IMG/VR virus record: IMGVR_UViG_3300047175_000264
Span: 1 to 21,808 of that record
Source: a virus
Direction: 5' to 3' (one strand)
Length of the DNA stretch: 21,808 nucleotides
Each line of letters begins with the position of its first letter. Positions within the stretch are counted from its first letter, which is position 1. The notes beneath the pieces are model-generated. The model was not told where the DNA came from. It ran no database searches and saw nothing but the letters and a program-made list of their open reading frames with translations. Below are positions 14,966 through 21,514 of the stretch, piece by piece. The position numbers and the translations under genes were made by a program.

Positions 14966-15339
14966 CAGACGATCAACGTCAAGCCGGCGTCGCCAAGTCC
15001 TGGTCCTGGCGGGACACCAAAAAATGCGCAAAGCCGCCGGCGCCATTCGTCAAACAGGCGCAATCGATCGCTGATTTCGTTCAGATTGTGCTTCCAGTTG
15101 GCGGCTGCGTCGGTATCGAGGTTGTCGCCCGCGGCCGGCACAGCGGCTTCGAGCTGGTTGAGTGTCGTGAGGTAGTTTAGCACGACATTGACTTCGTCAA
15201 CCGACATATTATTCATGCGATACTCAAGCAGGCCGTAAGCCACGAAAAAGCGCCAACCGATGTTTCCTGCCGGGCTTGCGCCATAGGCAGGATATCCGCA
15301 GAAGCGCCGGATATCGGTCTTTTGTTGGTCAGTGAACAT
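14965..15339 (-). CDS. Small head-tail adaptor-like protein
   Basis: This is a 124-residue protein starting MFTDQQKTDIRRFCGYPAYG. The size and the helical character of its middle (NNMSVDEVNVVLNYLTTLNQ, then NWKHNLNEISDRLRLFDEW) resemble head completion/adaptor proteins that bind the portal. The family is not securely recognised. The gene begins 45 nt after the capsid protein stop and shares one base of its stop with the next start. ATG 15339 has only a weak binding site (CGGA about 8 nt upstream). The C-terminus is Pro/Gly-rich (FFGVPPGPGLGDAGLTLIV). By position it most likely forms part of the connector. Confidence 0.68.
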   Translation of the reverse strand: MFTDQQKTDIRRFCGYPAYGASPAGNIGWRFFVAYGLLEYRMNNMSVDEVNVVLNYLTTLNQLEAAVPAAGDNLDTDAAANWKHNLNEISDRLRLFDEWRRRLCAFFGVPPGPGLGDAGLTLIV

Positions 15340-15384
15340 GTGATATCCGGGCTAAGGGAGATGAGCGAATCGGACTCCGGGAGT

Positions 15385-16713
15385 CTATCCCAGGTGCTCG
15401 ATCATCACCGCGCGTTTGAAATTCGCGTTTGTTGCTGTCGGAACAGTCAAGGCAGTCGTCGTCGTGTCGCTAGGCGCGCAGAAACCGCCGATCCAATACC
15501 AGGATTGAGCAATAATCTGCTGCAGCCGGTCGATCGGTTCGCGCGTCACCATGCAGACGCCATCGACAAGCGAGACAATCGAGTCTTTCGGCGCAACGTC
15601 GTCCGCGGCCATGCCGGCGAAATCGCCTTCGATCAATGCGCCCTTACCGACAATGATCGGCCGTCTGATCAAGGCGCCGGCGACACTCGGAGCCGGCTGC
15701 ACATAGGATTCCGTCGTCAAGACAAACCGCAGCCCGAGGAATTCATTCACCACGCCCTGACCGGGTTTGAACACTTCATTGGCAGAAAGTGCGCCGATGA
15801 AGAGCCGCTGGAAGTCGGGATCGGCGAAGAGCTGGCGGGCGCTGATCGGATCCATATAGCAATTATAAGCACCATCGATGTCGGGAACCGCGTTGAGCCG
15901 AAGGTTCGCTACAGCATCGAGGATGTTGCTCATGGCCAGTGTGTCGCCGACCTGGAGCTGAGACGTGTTGGTCCGTCCATTCGGGCGCAGGATCAGCGAG
16001 GAGGTGGCCGCCTGAATGGTATTGCCGGCCGTGCCGTCGGATGTCGAAACATTTGCGGAGAAGGTCAGAGTGCCGCTTATGCCACCGGGCGTCGTGGAAA
16101 CATTGGTGGCATCGGCGGTCGCGGCAATGAGCGTATAGATGTCGGCCCCAACCGTGGTCGCCAATGGATTGGCGGCGCTCACGGATTGCTGCACCCCATT
16201 GGCGAAGATGGTCGTAAAGCCGCGAATGTCATCGACCGAGATGGTTGGCCCGGCGCTGCCAAGGCTTGCTCGAACCCGCGTATTGCCACCGAAATAGGCG
16301 CTGAATAGTGCGTTGCGGGCGAGGTCGTCGAGGCTACGACCCGCCTGCTCTCCATTCACGTAAGCGTTTTGCAGAAAGACGCTCGCAATGGCGACCCGGC
16401 TTGTGACCATGTTGAGATCCATGGTCGCTGCGTAATGGTTCAGCGTTAGCGTGTATTGCTCGACGCTCCATGACCCGGGGCTGAGCCCGTTGTCAAGATT
16501 AGTATTCGTGTTGGCCGCCAGTGGTGTGGTGACGGCAGGCAACAGGCCGGCGCGAGTCTTGGTGAGCGTTTCACCTATACCGACTGCAAATTCCTCTCGA
16601 TCGGCGCAAGCACGATAACCAAGTTTGGATCGCAGGGCTTGTTCGAATTCACGCTCCAGGAAGCCCTGCTGAATAATGGCCTGCAAAGAAGGCGGAAAGT
16701 TGTCGATGCTCAT
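15385..16713 (-). CDS. Major capsid protein, N4-gp56-like
   Basis: This is a 442-residue capsid protein. Near residue 85 it reads VEQYTLTLNHYAATMDLNMV. This is followed by an exposed-loop region and a helix with LDDLARNALFSAYFGGNTRV (about 128-147), the arrangement of N4-gp56/P22-type coat proteins; the fold follows the HK97 type. The middle carries a Ser/Thr/Gly-rich insertion (about 180-235), common in this group. C-terminal beta strands include DIDGAYNCYMDPISARQLFA (about 276-295) and EVFKPGQGVVNEFLGLRFVL. ATG 16713 has a strong TAGGAG 6 nt upstream, in line with high expression. No head protease gene is seen upstream, which suits N4/P22-type heads. The exact family was recalled, not searched. 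Confidence 0.8.
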   Translation of the reverse strand: MSIDNFPPSLQAIIQQGFLEREFEQALRSKLGYRACADREEFAVGIGETLTKTRAGLLPAVTTPLAANTNTNLDNGLSPGSWSVEQYTLTLNHYAATMDLNMVTSRVAIASVFLQNAYVNGEQAGRSLDDLARNALFSAYFGGNTRVRASLGSAGPTISVDDIRGFTTIFANGVQQSVSAANPLATTVGADIYTLIAATADATNVSTTPGGISGTLTFSANVSTSDGTAGNTIQAATSSLILRPNGRTNTSQLQVGDTLAMSNILDAVANLRLNAVPDIDGAYNCYMDPISARQLFADPDFQRLFIGALSANEVFKPGQGVVNEFLGLRFVLTTESYVQPAPSVAGALIRRPIIVGKGALIEGDFAGMAADDVAPKDSIVSLVDGVCMVTREPIDRLQQIIAQSWYWIGGFCAPSDTTTTALTVPTATNANFKRAVMIEHLG

Positions 16714-16734
16714 CTGGAACTCCTATGGAGGGAA

Positions 16735-16764
16735 GGGGCCCATTCGTGCCCCGGTTTCCGAAAC
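16735..16764. other. Tandem small hairpins between scaffold and capsid genes
   Basis: The 70-nt interval holds two short inverted repeats. The first pairs GGGGC (16735-16739) with GCCCC (16748-16752) around an 8-nt loop. The second pairs GTTT with AAAC around CCG (16754-16764). Neither has a clear T tract on the minus strand. They could stabilise the capsid mRNA or be chance. Confidence 0.3.
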
Positions 16765-16783
16765 GTCGCCTTGCCGATCCCGG

Positions 16784-17185
16784 CTAACGCCGCCTTAGCA
16801 ACTCGGCGCGCGCAGCACGCCATTCGTCGAAGCTCATTTCGGTCGCAAGCTTTCGTTTCACTTGCATCGCCTTGGGTGGAACGGCGGGGCTGCTCGAGTT
16901 TGCCGGAGAGAAGAGCCAAGGCTTTTGCGCCTTTAGTTGAGCGATGATTTCGGCGGCATCGGCCGGTTCGTTTGCCTTGGCAGACAGGACGTTGGGATCA
17001 AGCAATTTAAGTCCATCAACATCGACAATGCCAGCGCGCATGGCTTCAGCCTTCAACTCCGTCTGTCGAATGCGCGAGGCTGCTTCAGCCTCTATTTCCT
17101 GCACCCGTCGTTCAAGGAACTCGGTCTTCTGGCGAAGGGCGGAAACTTCCGGATCGTTATTCTCTTCGGACTCACTGATCGTCAT
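16784..17185 (-). CDS. Head scaffolding protein-like
   Basis: This is a 133-residue protein between the portal and capsid genes, the normal scaffold position. It opens with an acidic segment (MTISESEENNDPEVSALRQK). A charged coiled coil covers about residues 14-50 (EFLERRVQEIEAEAASRIRQ, TELKAEAMR). A linker holds LKLLDPNVLSAKAN and the motif LKAQKPWLF (about 85-93), which resembles the K-x-x-x-P-(W/Y)-L-F segment near the end of many scaffolds. A basic C-terminus follows (SFDEWRAARAELLRRR), the sort of tail that contacts capsid protein. I take ATG 17185, which overlaps the portal stop by 14 nt; an upstream start at 17254 would add 23 residues, but those overlap the portal. The scaffold role is well supported by position and composition. 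Confidence 0.8.
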   Translation of the reverse strand: MTISESEENNDPEVSALRQKTEFLERRVQEIEAEAASRIRQTELKAEAMRAGIVDVDGLKLLDPNVLSAKANEPADAAEIIAQLKAQKPWLFSPANSSSPAVPPKAMQVKRKLATEMSFDEWRAARAELLRRR

Positions 17186-18575
17186 GTTTGTTTTCAGCCT
17201 CGATTTTCTGGAATTCACCCACAGCGTCAGGTAGGTCGTAGTCGTCAGCGACAAGCCTTACCGCGGTTTCCCGCGACAGTTGCCGGGCGCCCACAAGAGC
17301 GATCAGCGTTTCCGCCTTGCGTTGTCCGTCCAGCGCATCGTCCGGATACCAATCCGGCCAGCGCAACCCAACCTGGGCATGGATATCCAGCTTGGTGTAC
17401 GTCTTGCCCGCTGCCCGAATGGGAAAAATCTGACTGGCCTTCAGCACCATGGCCGCAAGACCAAGCAGCGCCCCCTGTCCGTAACTCACGCGCAGGTTAT
17501 CCGCGAGCCACAACAGGCCTTGGTTCATCAGCTCCAGAGCGCGTCCGCTTGCTGGAGCAGACAGACGCTGCGCATCCGCCCTGTTGCCATGCAATGTTTC
17601 CAGGGCTAGATCGCGCAGCACGCGGACGTAGTCCATCACCGCCTGGCTGGCCGTGCCGCCGATTTCCAGCAACTTCGCATCGCCCTTTTCGCTCACGACA
17701 AGCGCATTGGCGGCGCCTCGAACCATTGTGCCATCGAGACCAGCAGGCTCGCGTATCAGCAGGGTTGGATCGCTGCTATATTTCAAGCCCCTTCCGGCCT
17801 GACTTAATTGGTAGTCGATCTCGATATTCGTCTCGATCGCGCTGCGGAACGTGCAGGCGCCATCGATGCCTTTTCCGCCAGGCAGGTTTCTGACCCAGAC
17901 AATCGGCACGAACCCAAGATCGTGGCGAATGGATCTGGCTTCGTCCTCAAGTGTTGGCAGGCCTCGGCCGACTTCTACGGGTTCGAACCAGACTTCGCGG
18001 GTTTCGTCCCACATCCGCTTGAACCAGTAGGTTTCACCCGGGTCAGGCAAACTATAACCCTGTGCGGCAAGGCTTGCGCCACTGACCTTATAGAGTTCGC
18101 TCACGCTCGTCAGGCGGTCAGGCTCGAAGCGGTCCCATTCCGGCAACAGAAACAGCGTTTCCAAGGCTTCGAAGAAGACCCGGCCCCTTAGGATGCGCAT
18201 CAATATCGCGACAGAGCCGACCGATCCCTTGAGCCCGGCATCGACCATCACCGCGTTCAGTTTGGAGTCGTGGGCAATGTCGGAGAGCGCCTTGCGGATC
18301 TGGTCCGACGAGGACTCGAAACTCGGAAAATGCGCTTCGCTGAACAGAAGCGCTATGCTGTCTTCGACCACGAGCCGGGCCAGGCCATACCTGACCGAAG
18401 GCCTACGCTGGCGAAGCGGAATATAATCACCGCTCGACGAGCGTTCTTCGTGAAATTCGTAAGGAAGGACGTCATAGAATGTCCCGTCAAGAATTCTCCG
18501 ATAAATGTCGAGCTCTCTGGTTCGCTCCGGATAATCGTGGTCAACCGGGATAAGATCGGCGATGGTCTTGAACAC
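17172..18575 (-). CDS. Portal protein, SPP1 gp6-like
   Basis: This is a 467-residue portal protein, the 12-fold ring through which DNA is packaged. Seen features are a clip/wing beta region, the segment SVRYGLARLVVEDSIALLFSE (about 60-80), a further alpha/beta part (FVPIVWVRNLPGG), and the helices of the stem and crown near the C-terminus (GALLGLAAMVLKASQIFPIR). Near the end the sequence LRWPDWYPDDALDGQRKAET resembles the W-x-x-x-x-x-D-x-x-x-x-x-x-x-A-E-T segment of SPP1-type portals. The start is GTG 18575 with GGAG 7 nt upstream. It lies between terminase and scaffold. Confidence 0.88.
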   Translation of the reverse strand: MFKTIADLIPVDHDYPERTRELDIYRRILDGTFYDVLPYEFHEERSSSGDYIPLRQRRPSVRYGLARLVVEDSIALLFSEAHFPSFESSSDQIRKALSDIAHDSKLNAVMVDAGLKGSVGSVAILMRILRGRVFFEALETLFLLPEWDRFEPDRLTSVSELYKVSGASLAAQGYSLPDPGETYWFKRMWDETREVWFEPVEVGRGLPTLEDEARSIRHDLGFVPIVWVRNLPGGKGIDGACTFRSAIETNIEIDYQLSQAGRGLKYSSDPTLLIREPAGLDGTMVRGAANALVVSEKGDAKLLEIGGTASQAVMDYVRVLRDLALETLHGNRADAQRLSAPASGRALELMNQGLLWLADNLRVSYGQGALLGLAAMVLKASQIFPIRAAGKTYTKLDIHAQVGLRWPDWYPDDALDGQRKAETLIALVGARQLSRETAVRLVADDYDLPDAVGEFQKIEAENKHDDQ

Positions 18576-18644
18576 CGAAATACTCCGTTAGGTACAGGGG
18601 CGGCAAAGGCAACGCGTGATTGTCTTGTCGCGCGAAGTGGCCTG

Positions 18645-20063
18645 TTACCTTGTCAGGAACGAGAGGTTCCGGAAACGGGCCGGCTCCGATTTCTCGATCA
18701 GCAACTCGAAAGCGCGCGCCAGCGCATCGACCTGGTCATCCTTCTGGCCATTGGGAAAATTCGCCAACTCGTCCAGAAACACGGTGTTCCACTCAGCGCG
18801 CCTTATGGATACGCTGCCGGCCGACATCTGCGACGCAACCGGGGTTGCGCGGGTCGCCTTGCTTCCCGATTCTGGCGTCGCAACGATACGGTGCCCGGCC
18901 AGAAGCTGGGTCAAATAGAGGATTTGCGCCTTGCCTGCCTGGCCGGGATCTTGTGGCAAGCCAATCGTCACGTCGCGGCCATCGCGCTCAGCCGCATCTC
19001 TGATCCGCGCAGCCACTTCGGCCGCAAGCGCGCGGAACCGGATGACATCGTCCACGTAAATCTGTCCGGACTCATCTCTGACAAGTTTCACCCCCACGGT
19101 CCAGTCCGGGTTGCCGGACTCGCCAAGGCTGCCCGCCAAATCCCATGCGCGCACGCCAGCGCCTTTTGGAACGCTATCCACCACCCGCAATTTGCGCGGG
19201 TCGAACATCTGGCCCGCCTCGCCAAGTGGTGCCTGCTGGAACAAAGCCGAAAAATGGCGCTCGCCAAGCAGCGCCTTTTTCTCCAGCAGGGCATTGTGAT
19301 CTTCCCATTCTGGCCACAACGCTGTACCCTCTTCGCGGCCGAGCGGGTCACCGGCTTCGGCGAAAGCCGGAAACCGCAACACGTTCCAGCCACCCCGCTC
19401 GATCAGCCTCCCGGCAAGATCATCGGTGTGCCAACGCGTCATCACCAGAACGATGCGGCCCCGCGGCTTCATGCGGGTCAGCAATTCCGAGCGGAACCAC
19501 TCCCACAAATGCTCGCGGCAGGAGAAATTATCCGCGTCGTTGAGGCATCGGATCGGATCATCAACAAGCGCAAGATCGGCCCGCCGGCCGGTGACCGCAC
19601 CGCGCACGCCGATGGCAAAATACTGGCTCCCATCGGTGGTCTCGAAATTGCCGGCGGCGCGCACGTCCTGCCGCAGCGTCAGCCCCAGCGCATCACCTTT
19701 TTCCGCGACAAGATCGCGCACGCTCCGGCCAAAATGTTCGGCAAGCGTGGTGGTATGGCTTGCCGCGATGACCGCGCTTGCCGGATGGTGTGCAAACCAC
19801 CAGACCGGAAAAATTCGGCTGGCATACGTGCTCTTGGCCGAACCAGGTGGCAGCAGCAACATCAGCCGCTCGGTTTCGCCGGACGAGACGCGTTGCAGCG
19901 CTTTCATGATTTGCAGATGATGCAAGGCCGGGACTTGGCCACTCCGCTGAAGCACGTAACGTGCCCACATCTCTAGGCTCTGTCTGACTGCTTCACGGAG
20001 TTGGTTCTCTTTCGTCTTTCTCGGCGGCGGCGGCGGCGGCGGCGGCGGCACAGAGTTCGTCAA
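18645..20063 (-). CDS. terL: Terminase large subunit (ATPase/nuclease)
   Basis: This is a 472-residue DNA packaging motor. Walker A-like LLPPGSAKST lies at about residues 70-79, Walker B LALVDDP at about 164-170, and the coupling motif VMTRWHTDDL at about 208-217. The C-terminal RNase H-like nuclease has AWDLAGS (D308), LPQDPGQAG (D372) and KDDQVDAL (D442/D443/D446). It cuts the concatemer and drives DNA into the head. The N-terminus carries nine prolines coded by a CCG run. The start is TTG 20063 with GAGG only 3 nt upstream, inside the upstream gene; the next in-frame ATG is at residue 32. Translation is probably coupled to the 82-residue gene, which it overlaps by 71 nt. Confidence 0.93.
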   Translation of the reverse strand: MTNSVPPPPPPPPPRKTKENQLREAVRQSLEMWARYVLQRSGQVPALHHLQIMKALQRVSSGETERLMLLLPPGSAKSTYASRIFPVWWFAHHPASAVIAASHTTTLAEHFGRSVRDLVAEKGDALGLTLRQDVRAAGNFETTDGSQYFAIGVRGAVTGRRADLALVDDPIRCLNDADNFSCREHLWEWFRSELLTRMKPRGRIVLVMTRWHTDDLAGRLIERGGWNVLRFPAFAEAGDPLGREEGTALWPEWEDHNALLEKKALLGERHFSALFQQAPLGEAGQMFDPRKLRVVDSVPKGAGVRAWDLAGSLGESGNPDWTVGVKLVRDESGQIYVDDVIRFRALAAEVAARIRDAAERDGRDVTIGLPQDPGQAGKAQILYLTQLLAGHRIVATPESGSKATRATPVASQMSAGSVSIRRAEWNTVFLDELANFPNGQKDDQVDALARAFELLIEKSEPARFRNLSFLTR

Positions 20064-20241
20064 GTTCCTCGTCCGTCAACTGTTCCAGCCCCGTTGGCGC
20101 CGGTGCTTTGTTCGCCCGTGCGCGCGGATTGGGGATTGCGGCGCGCGTATCGGCCGCGGCCCCATCAAGTCCTCCTGAAACCCAGCGTTTGTGCGTGGTG
20201 CTGAAAAGCCAGACCGAAGGCGATAATGGACAATCCTCCAT
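19993..20241 (-). CDS. Small acidic protein upstream of terL
   Basis: This is an 82-residue protein of unknown family, starting MEDCPLSPSVWLFSTTHKRW. ATG 20241 has a strong AGGAG 6 nt upstream. The sequence holds an Ala/Arg linker, then an acidic helix (LEQLTDEELDELC, residues 52-64), nine alanines coded by a GCC run (65-73), and an acidic end (EKDEREPTP). The acidic codons supply the GAGG that serves as the terL binding site. It occupies the position of a small terminase subunit, but I see no helix-turn-helix, so it may be a packaging accessory or a leader ORF. The overlap with terL argues that its main role could be to deliver ribosomes to the TTG start. Confidence 0.7.
   Translation of the reverse strand: MEDCPLSPSVWLFSTTHKRWVSGGLDGAAADTRAAIPNPRARANKAPAPTGLEQLTDEELDELCAAAAAAAAAEKDEREPTP
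20022..20049 (-). repeat. GCC/CCG trinucleotide run read in two frames
   Basis: Nine complete units plus one base of CGG on the plus strand are read as GCC in the 82-residue gene (nine Ala) and as CCG in terL (nine Pro). Because the unit is three bases, gain or loss of units changes the length of both tracts but not the reading frame of either gene. Confidence 0.95.
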
Positions 20242-20303
20242 TCGCTCTCCTGCTTGGCTCGGGTGCGCCTGCCCGTCATGCGCAAGCCGCCATCATGAAG
20301 GAA

Positions 20304-20333
20304 CTAATACCTAAAAATGGGTCACTCGGGCAA
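20304..20333 (-). promoter_or_regulatory. Candidate promoter upstream of the terminase operon
   Basis: On the minus strand TTGCCC (20333-20328) is separated by 18 nt from TATTAG (20309-20304), followed by a leader of about 60 nt to ATG 20241. Each hexamer matches 4/6 of the sigma70 consensus. It lies in the 170-bp divergent gap (20242-20411) between the lipoprotein and the terL operon, where a late promoter is expected. No convincing promoter was seen for the plus-strand gene. Confidence 0.3.
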
Positions 20334-20411
20334 GAGTATTTTCATTGCGTATAGACATTTTTCTCAGGCGAGGTTTTGCGCGCCAGAAGCGCCTGGGCTA
20401 CAGGACAGTCC

Positions 20412-20765
20412 ATGAAGCGCGTAGGAAGCTGGTTTGTGGTGCTGCTCACGTCGTGCGCCTTGTCGCGGACGGTGAACTATGCCGGAAGCCTCAATCCGGA
20501 ATCCGGGCTGTGCGATCCGCCAACGCGGGCAACATTGACCCTCCGCCAGGACAAGATCATTTTCGCGCCGGCGGAAGGCACGCTTCAGTTGCAAGGCGAA
20601 ATCACCGGCAATGCCCTAACCGCTGAGCTCAACCTGCTTGATGCCAACAAGCGTCCTTACTGGCTGATGTTTCAGGGGGTTCGGACAGGGTCCGTCATAG
20701 AGGGGGTCTACAAGACGCCTCGCTGCACGTATGCAACGAAACTGCGCGTCACGGGGGATTATTAA
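20412..20765 (+). CDS. Predicted lipoprotein on the opposite strand (moron-like)
   Basis: This is a 117-residue protein and the only plus-strand gene supported in the window. The N-terminus MKRVGSWFVVLLTSCALS has a basic start, a hydrophobic core and a lipobox (L-T-S-C, Cys15), so it should be exported and lipid-anchored. The mature part is beta-rich (TLTLRQDKIIFAPAEGTLQL, GNALTAELNLLDANKRPYWL) and has two further cysteines (LCDPPT and PRCTY), possibly a disulfide pair. I do not recognise the family. AGGAC lies about 6 nt before ATG 20412; an upstream in-frame start at 20376 would add 12 residues before the signal peptide and is less likely. Opposite orientation between terL and the early genes, with terminator-like hairpins after it, is the classic layout of a phage moron. 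An expressed surface lipoprotein could alter the lysogen surface; that is inference. Confidence 0.75.
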   Translation: MKRVGSWFVVLLTSCALSRTVNYAGSLNPESGLCDPPTRATLTLRQDKIIFAPAEGTLQLQGEITGNALTAELNLLDANKRPYWLMFQGVRTGSVIEGVYKTPRCTYATKLRVTGDY

Positions 20766-20807
20766 GGCCATTGTCTAATGGGTGTCGCCAGCGGATTTAA
20801 GAAAGCG

Positions 20808-20841
20808 CTTCTTTTTTAGAAAAAGAAGCAAAAAACTTTTG
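20808..20841. repeat. AT-rich hairpin element, copy 2, modules A and C
   Basis: Module A (20808-20828) has a perfect 9-bp stem, CTTCTTTTT/AAAAAGAAG, with a TAG loop. Module C (20829-20841) pairs CAAAA with TTTTG. Both resemble the A and C modules at 4748-4785. They lie 43 nt after the lipoprotein stop and may act as transcription or mRNA end signals. The wider interval 20766-21042 holds no gene I can support. Confidence 0.7.
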
Positions 20842-20882
20842 ATTCTTTGAATAGGCTGGCTGGAACGAGCTAGTTTCAATGA

Positions 20883-20927
20883 CCAAAAGTTTTTTGGTTC
20901 TTTTTTTCAAGAAAGAACGGCTTTTTT
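20883..20927 (+). terminator. AT-rich hairpin element, copy 2, module B; terminator-like
   Basis: On the plus strand CCAAAA pairs with TTTTGG (20883-20897) and is followed by a T-rich run. GTTC-T-run then pairs with the A-rich GAAC arm (20897-20918) and is followed by GGC and six T (20922-20927). Both halves suit Rho-independent termination of the lipoprotein transcript. The core 20889-20918 matches 4714-4743 at 29 of 30 positions. Confidence 0.6.
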
Positions 20928-20957
20928 CAGCTACGCGTTTGACCGCCTGGGAAGGCC

Positions 20958-20980
20958 CGGCCTGGATTTCCGCCAGGCCG
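20958..20980. other. GC-rich inverted repeat downstream of the DUF6362-like gene
   Basis: A perfect 8-bp stem, CGGCCTGG (20958-20965) with CCAGGCCG (20973-20980), encloses a 7-nt loop. It lies about 60 nt beyond the stop of the minus-strand DUF6362-like gene. No T tract follows in the minus direction, so it is at most a weak terminator or an mRNA end stabiliser. Confidence 0.4.
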
Positions 20981-21042
20981 CGCCACCGGTCTCATGCCTG
21001 GTCAGCTTCGCGTGACGGACGGCCGAAGCATGATTGCCACGG

Positions 21043-21504
21043 TCAATGCCCGACTTTCCGCAGCGCACGCACGGCGGCGACGATCATGTCGATTCCCTGG
21101 CCATGCCAGCGCTGCACCGCCTTGTGATCGGCGCCAAGCACAGTGCCCAGCCTGCGCCATGAAAACAGATGCCGCTCGGTCACCGGACTGACCAAACTTC
21201 TGGCGCCTACGATGCGCCGCAGCACATAGCGCTCCTTGGGAATGAGGATCAGCCAGGCCAACGCCTCGTCCATGCGGGTAATGCGGGATGCTGAGGGAAC
21301 CGCCGGCCGGATACGGCCGCTCTGCCGGCCATAAGCCTCAGCGTCCCGCACGATATCAAGCTGGCTCGTCCGTAAGCCTGTCGAGTAGCCAGTGCCAGGC
21401 AATGCCAGCAACGTGGCGCCAGCCTCCTCCAGACGATAAGTGATGAAAGCCGTGTCGATGTCTTCGTGCAGACGTGACGGCGCGGATAGAGTCATATCGT
21501 TCAT
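21043..21504 (-). CDS. DUF6362-like phage protein with C-terminal helix-turn-helix look
   Basis: This is a 153-residue protein beginning MNDMTLSAPSRLHEDIDTAF. ATG 21504 is chosen because AAGGA lies about 8 nt upstream; a longer frame to 21552 would run into the upstream gene. The N-terminal EEAGATLLALPGTG, the RMDEALAWLILIPKERYVLR segment (about 78-97) and the final helix-turn-helix-like region (SWRRLGTVLGADHKAVQRWH, about 117-136) match the pattern I recall for the DUF6362 family, common in alphaproteobacterial prophages just before terminase. The function is unknown. The DNA-binding look and position allow a small terminase or late regulatory role, but this is inference. The start overlaps no neighbour: 10 nt separate it from the upstream gene's stop. 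Confidence 0.75.
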   Translation of the reverse strand: MNDMTLSAPSRLHEDIDTAFITYRLEEAGATLLALPGTGYSTGLRTSQLDIVRDAEAYGRQSGRIRPAVPSASRITRMDEALAWLILIPKERYVLRRIVGARSLVSPVTERHLFSWRRLGTVLGADHKAVQRWHGQGIDMIVAAVRALRKVGH

Positions 21505-21514
21505 GATTCGTTCC

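Noticed and set aside
18270-19976. Long plus-strand open frame (568 codons) opposite portal and terL
   Set aside because: It is a GC-rich shadow of two well-supported minus-strand genes, runs across their junction, and its translation has no recognisable domain.
20022-20049. Phase-variable switch by repeat slippage
   Set aside because: The unit is three bases, so slippage cannot switch either gene off by frameshift; only tract length would change.
20879-21127. Plus-strand open frame of 82 codons in the gap beside the DUF6362-like gene
   Set aside because: Its first part is the AT-rich hairpin repeat read as Phe/Lys codons and the rest is antisense to the DUF6362-like gene; no binding site was found.
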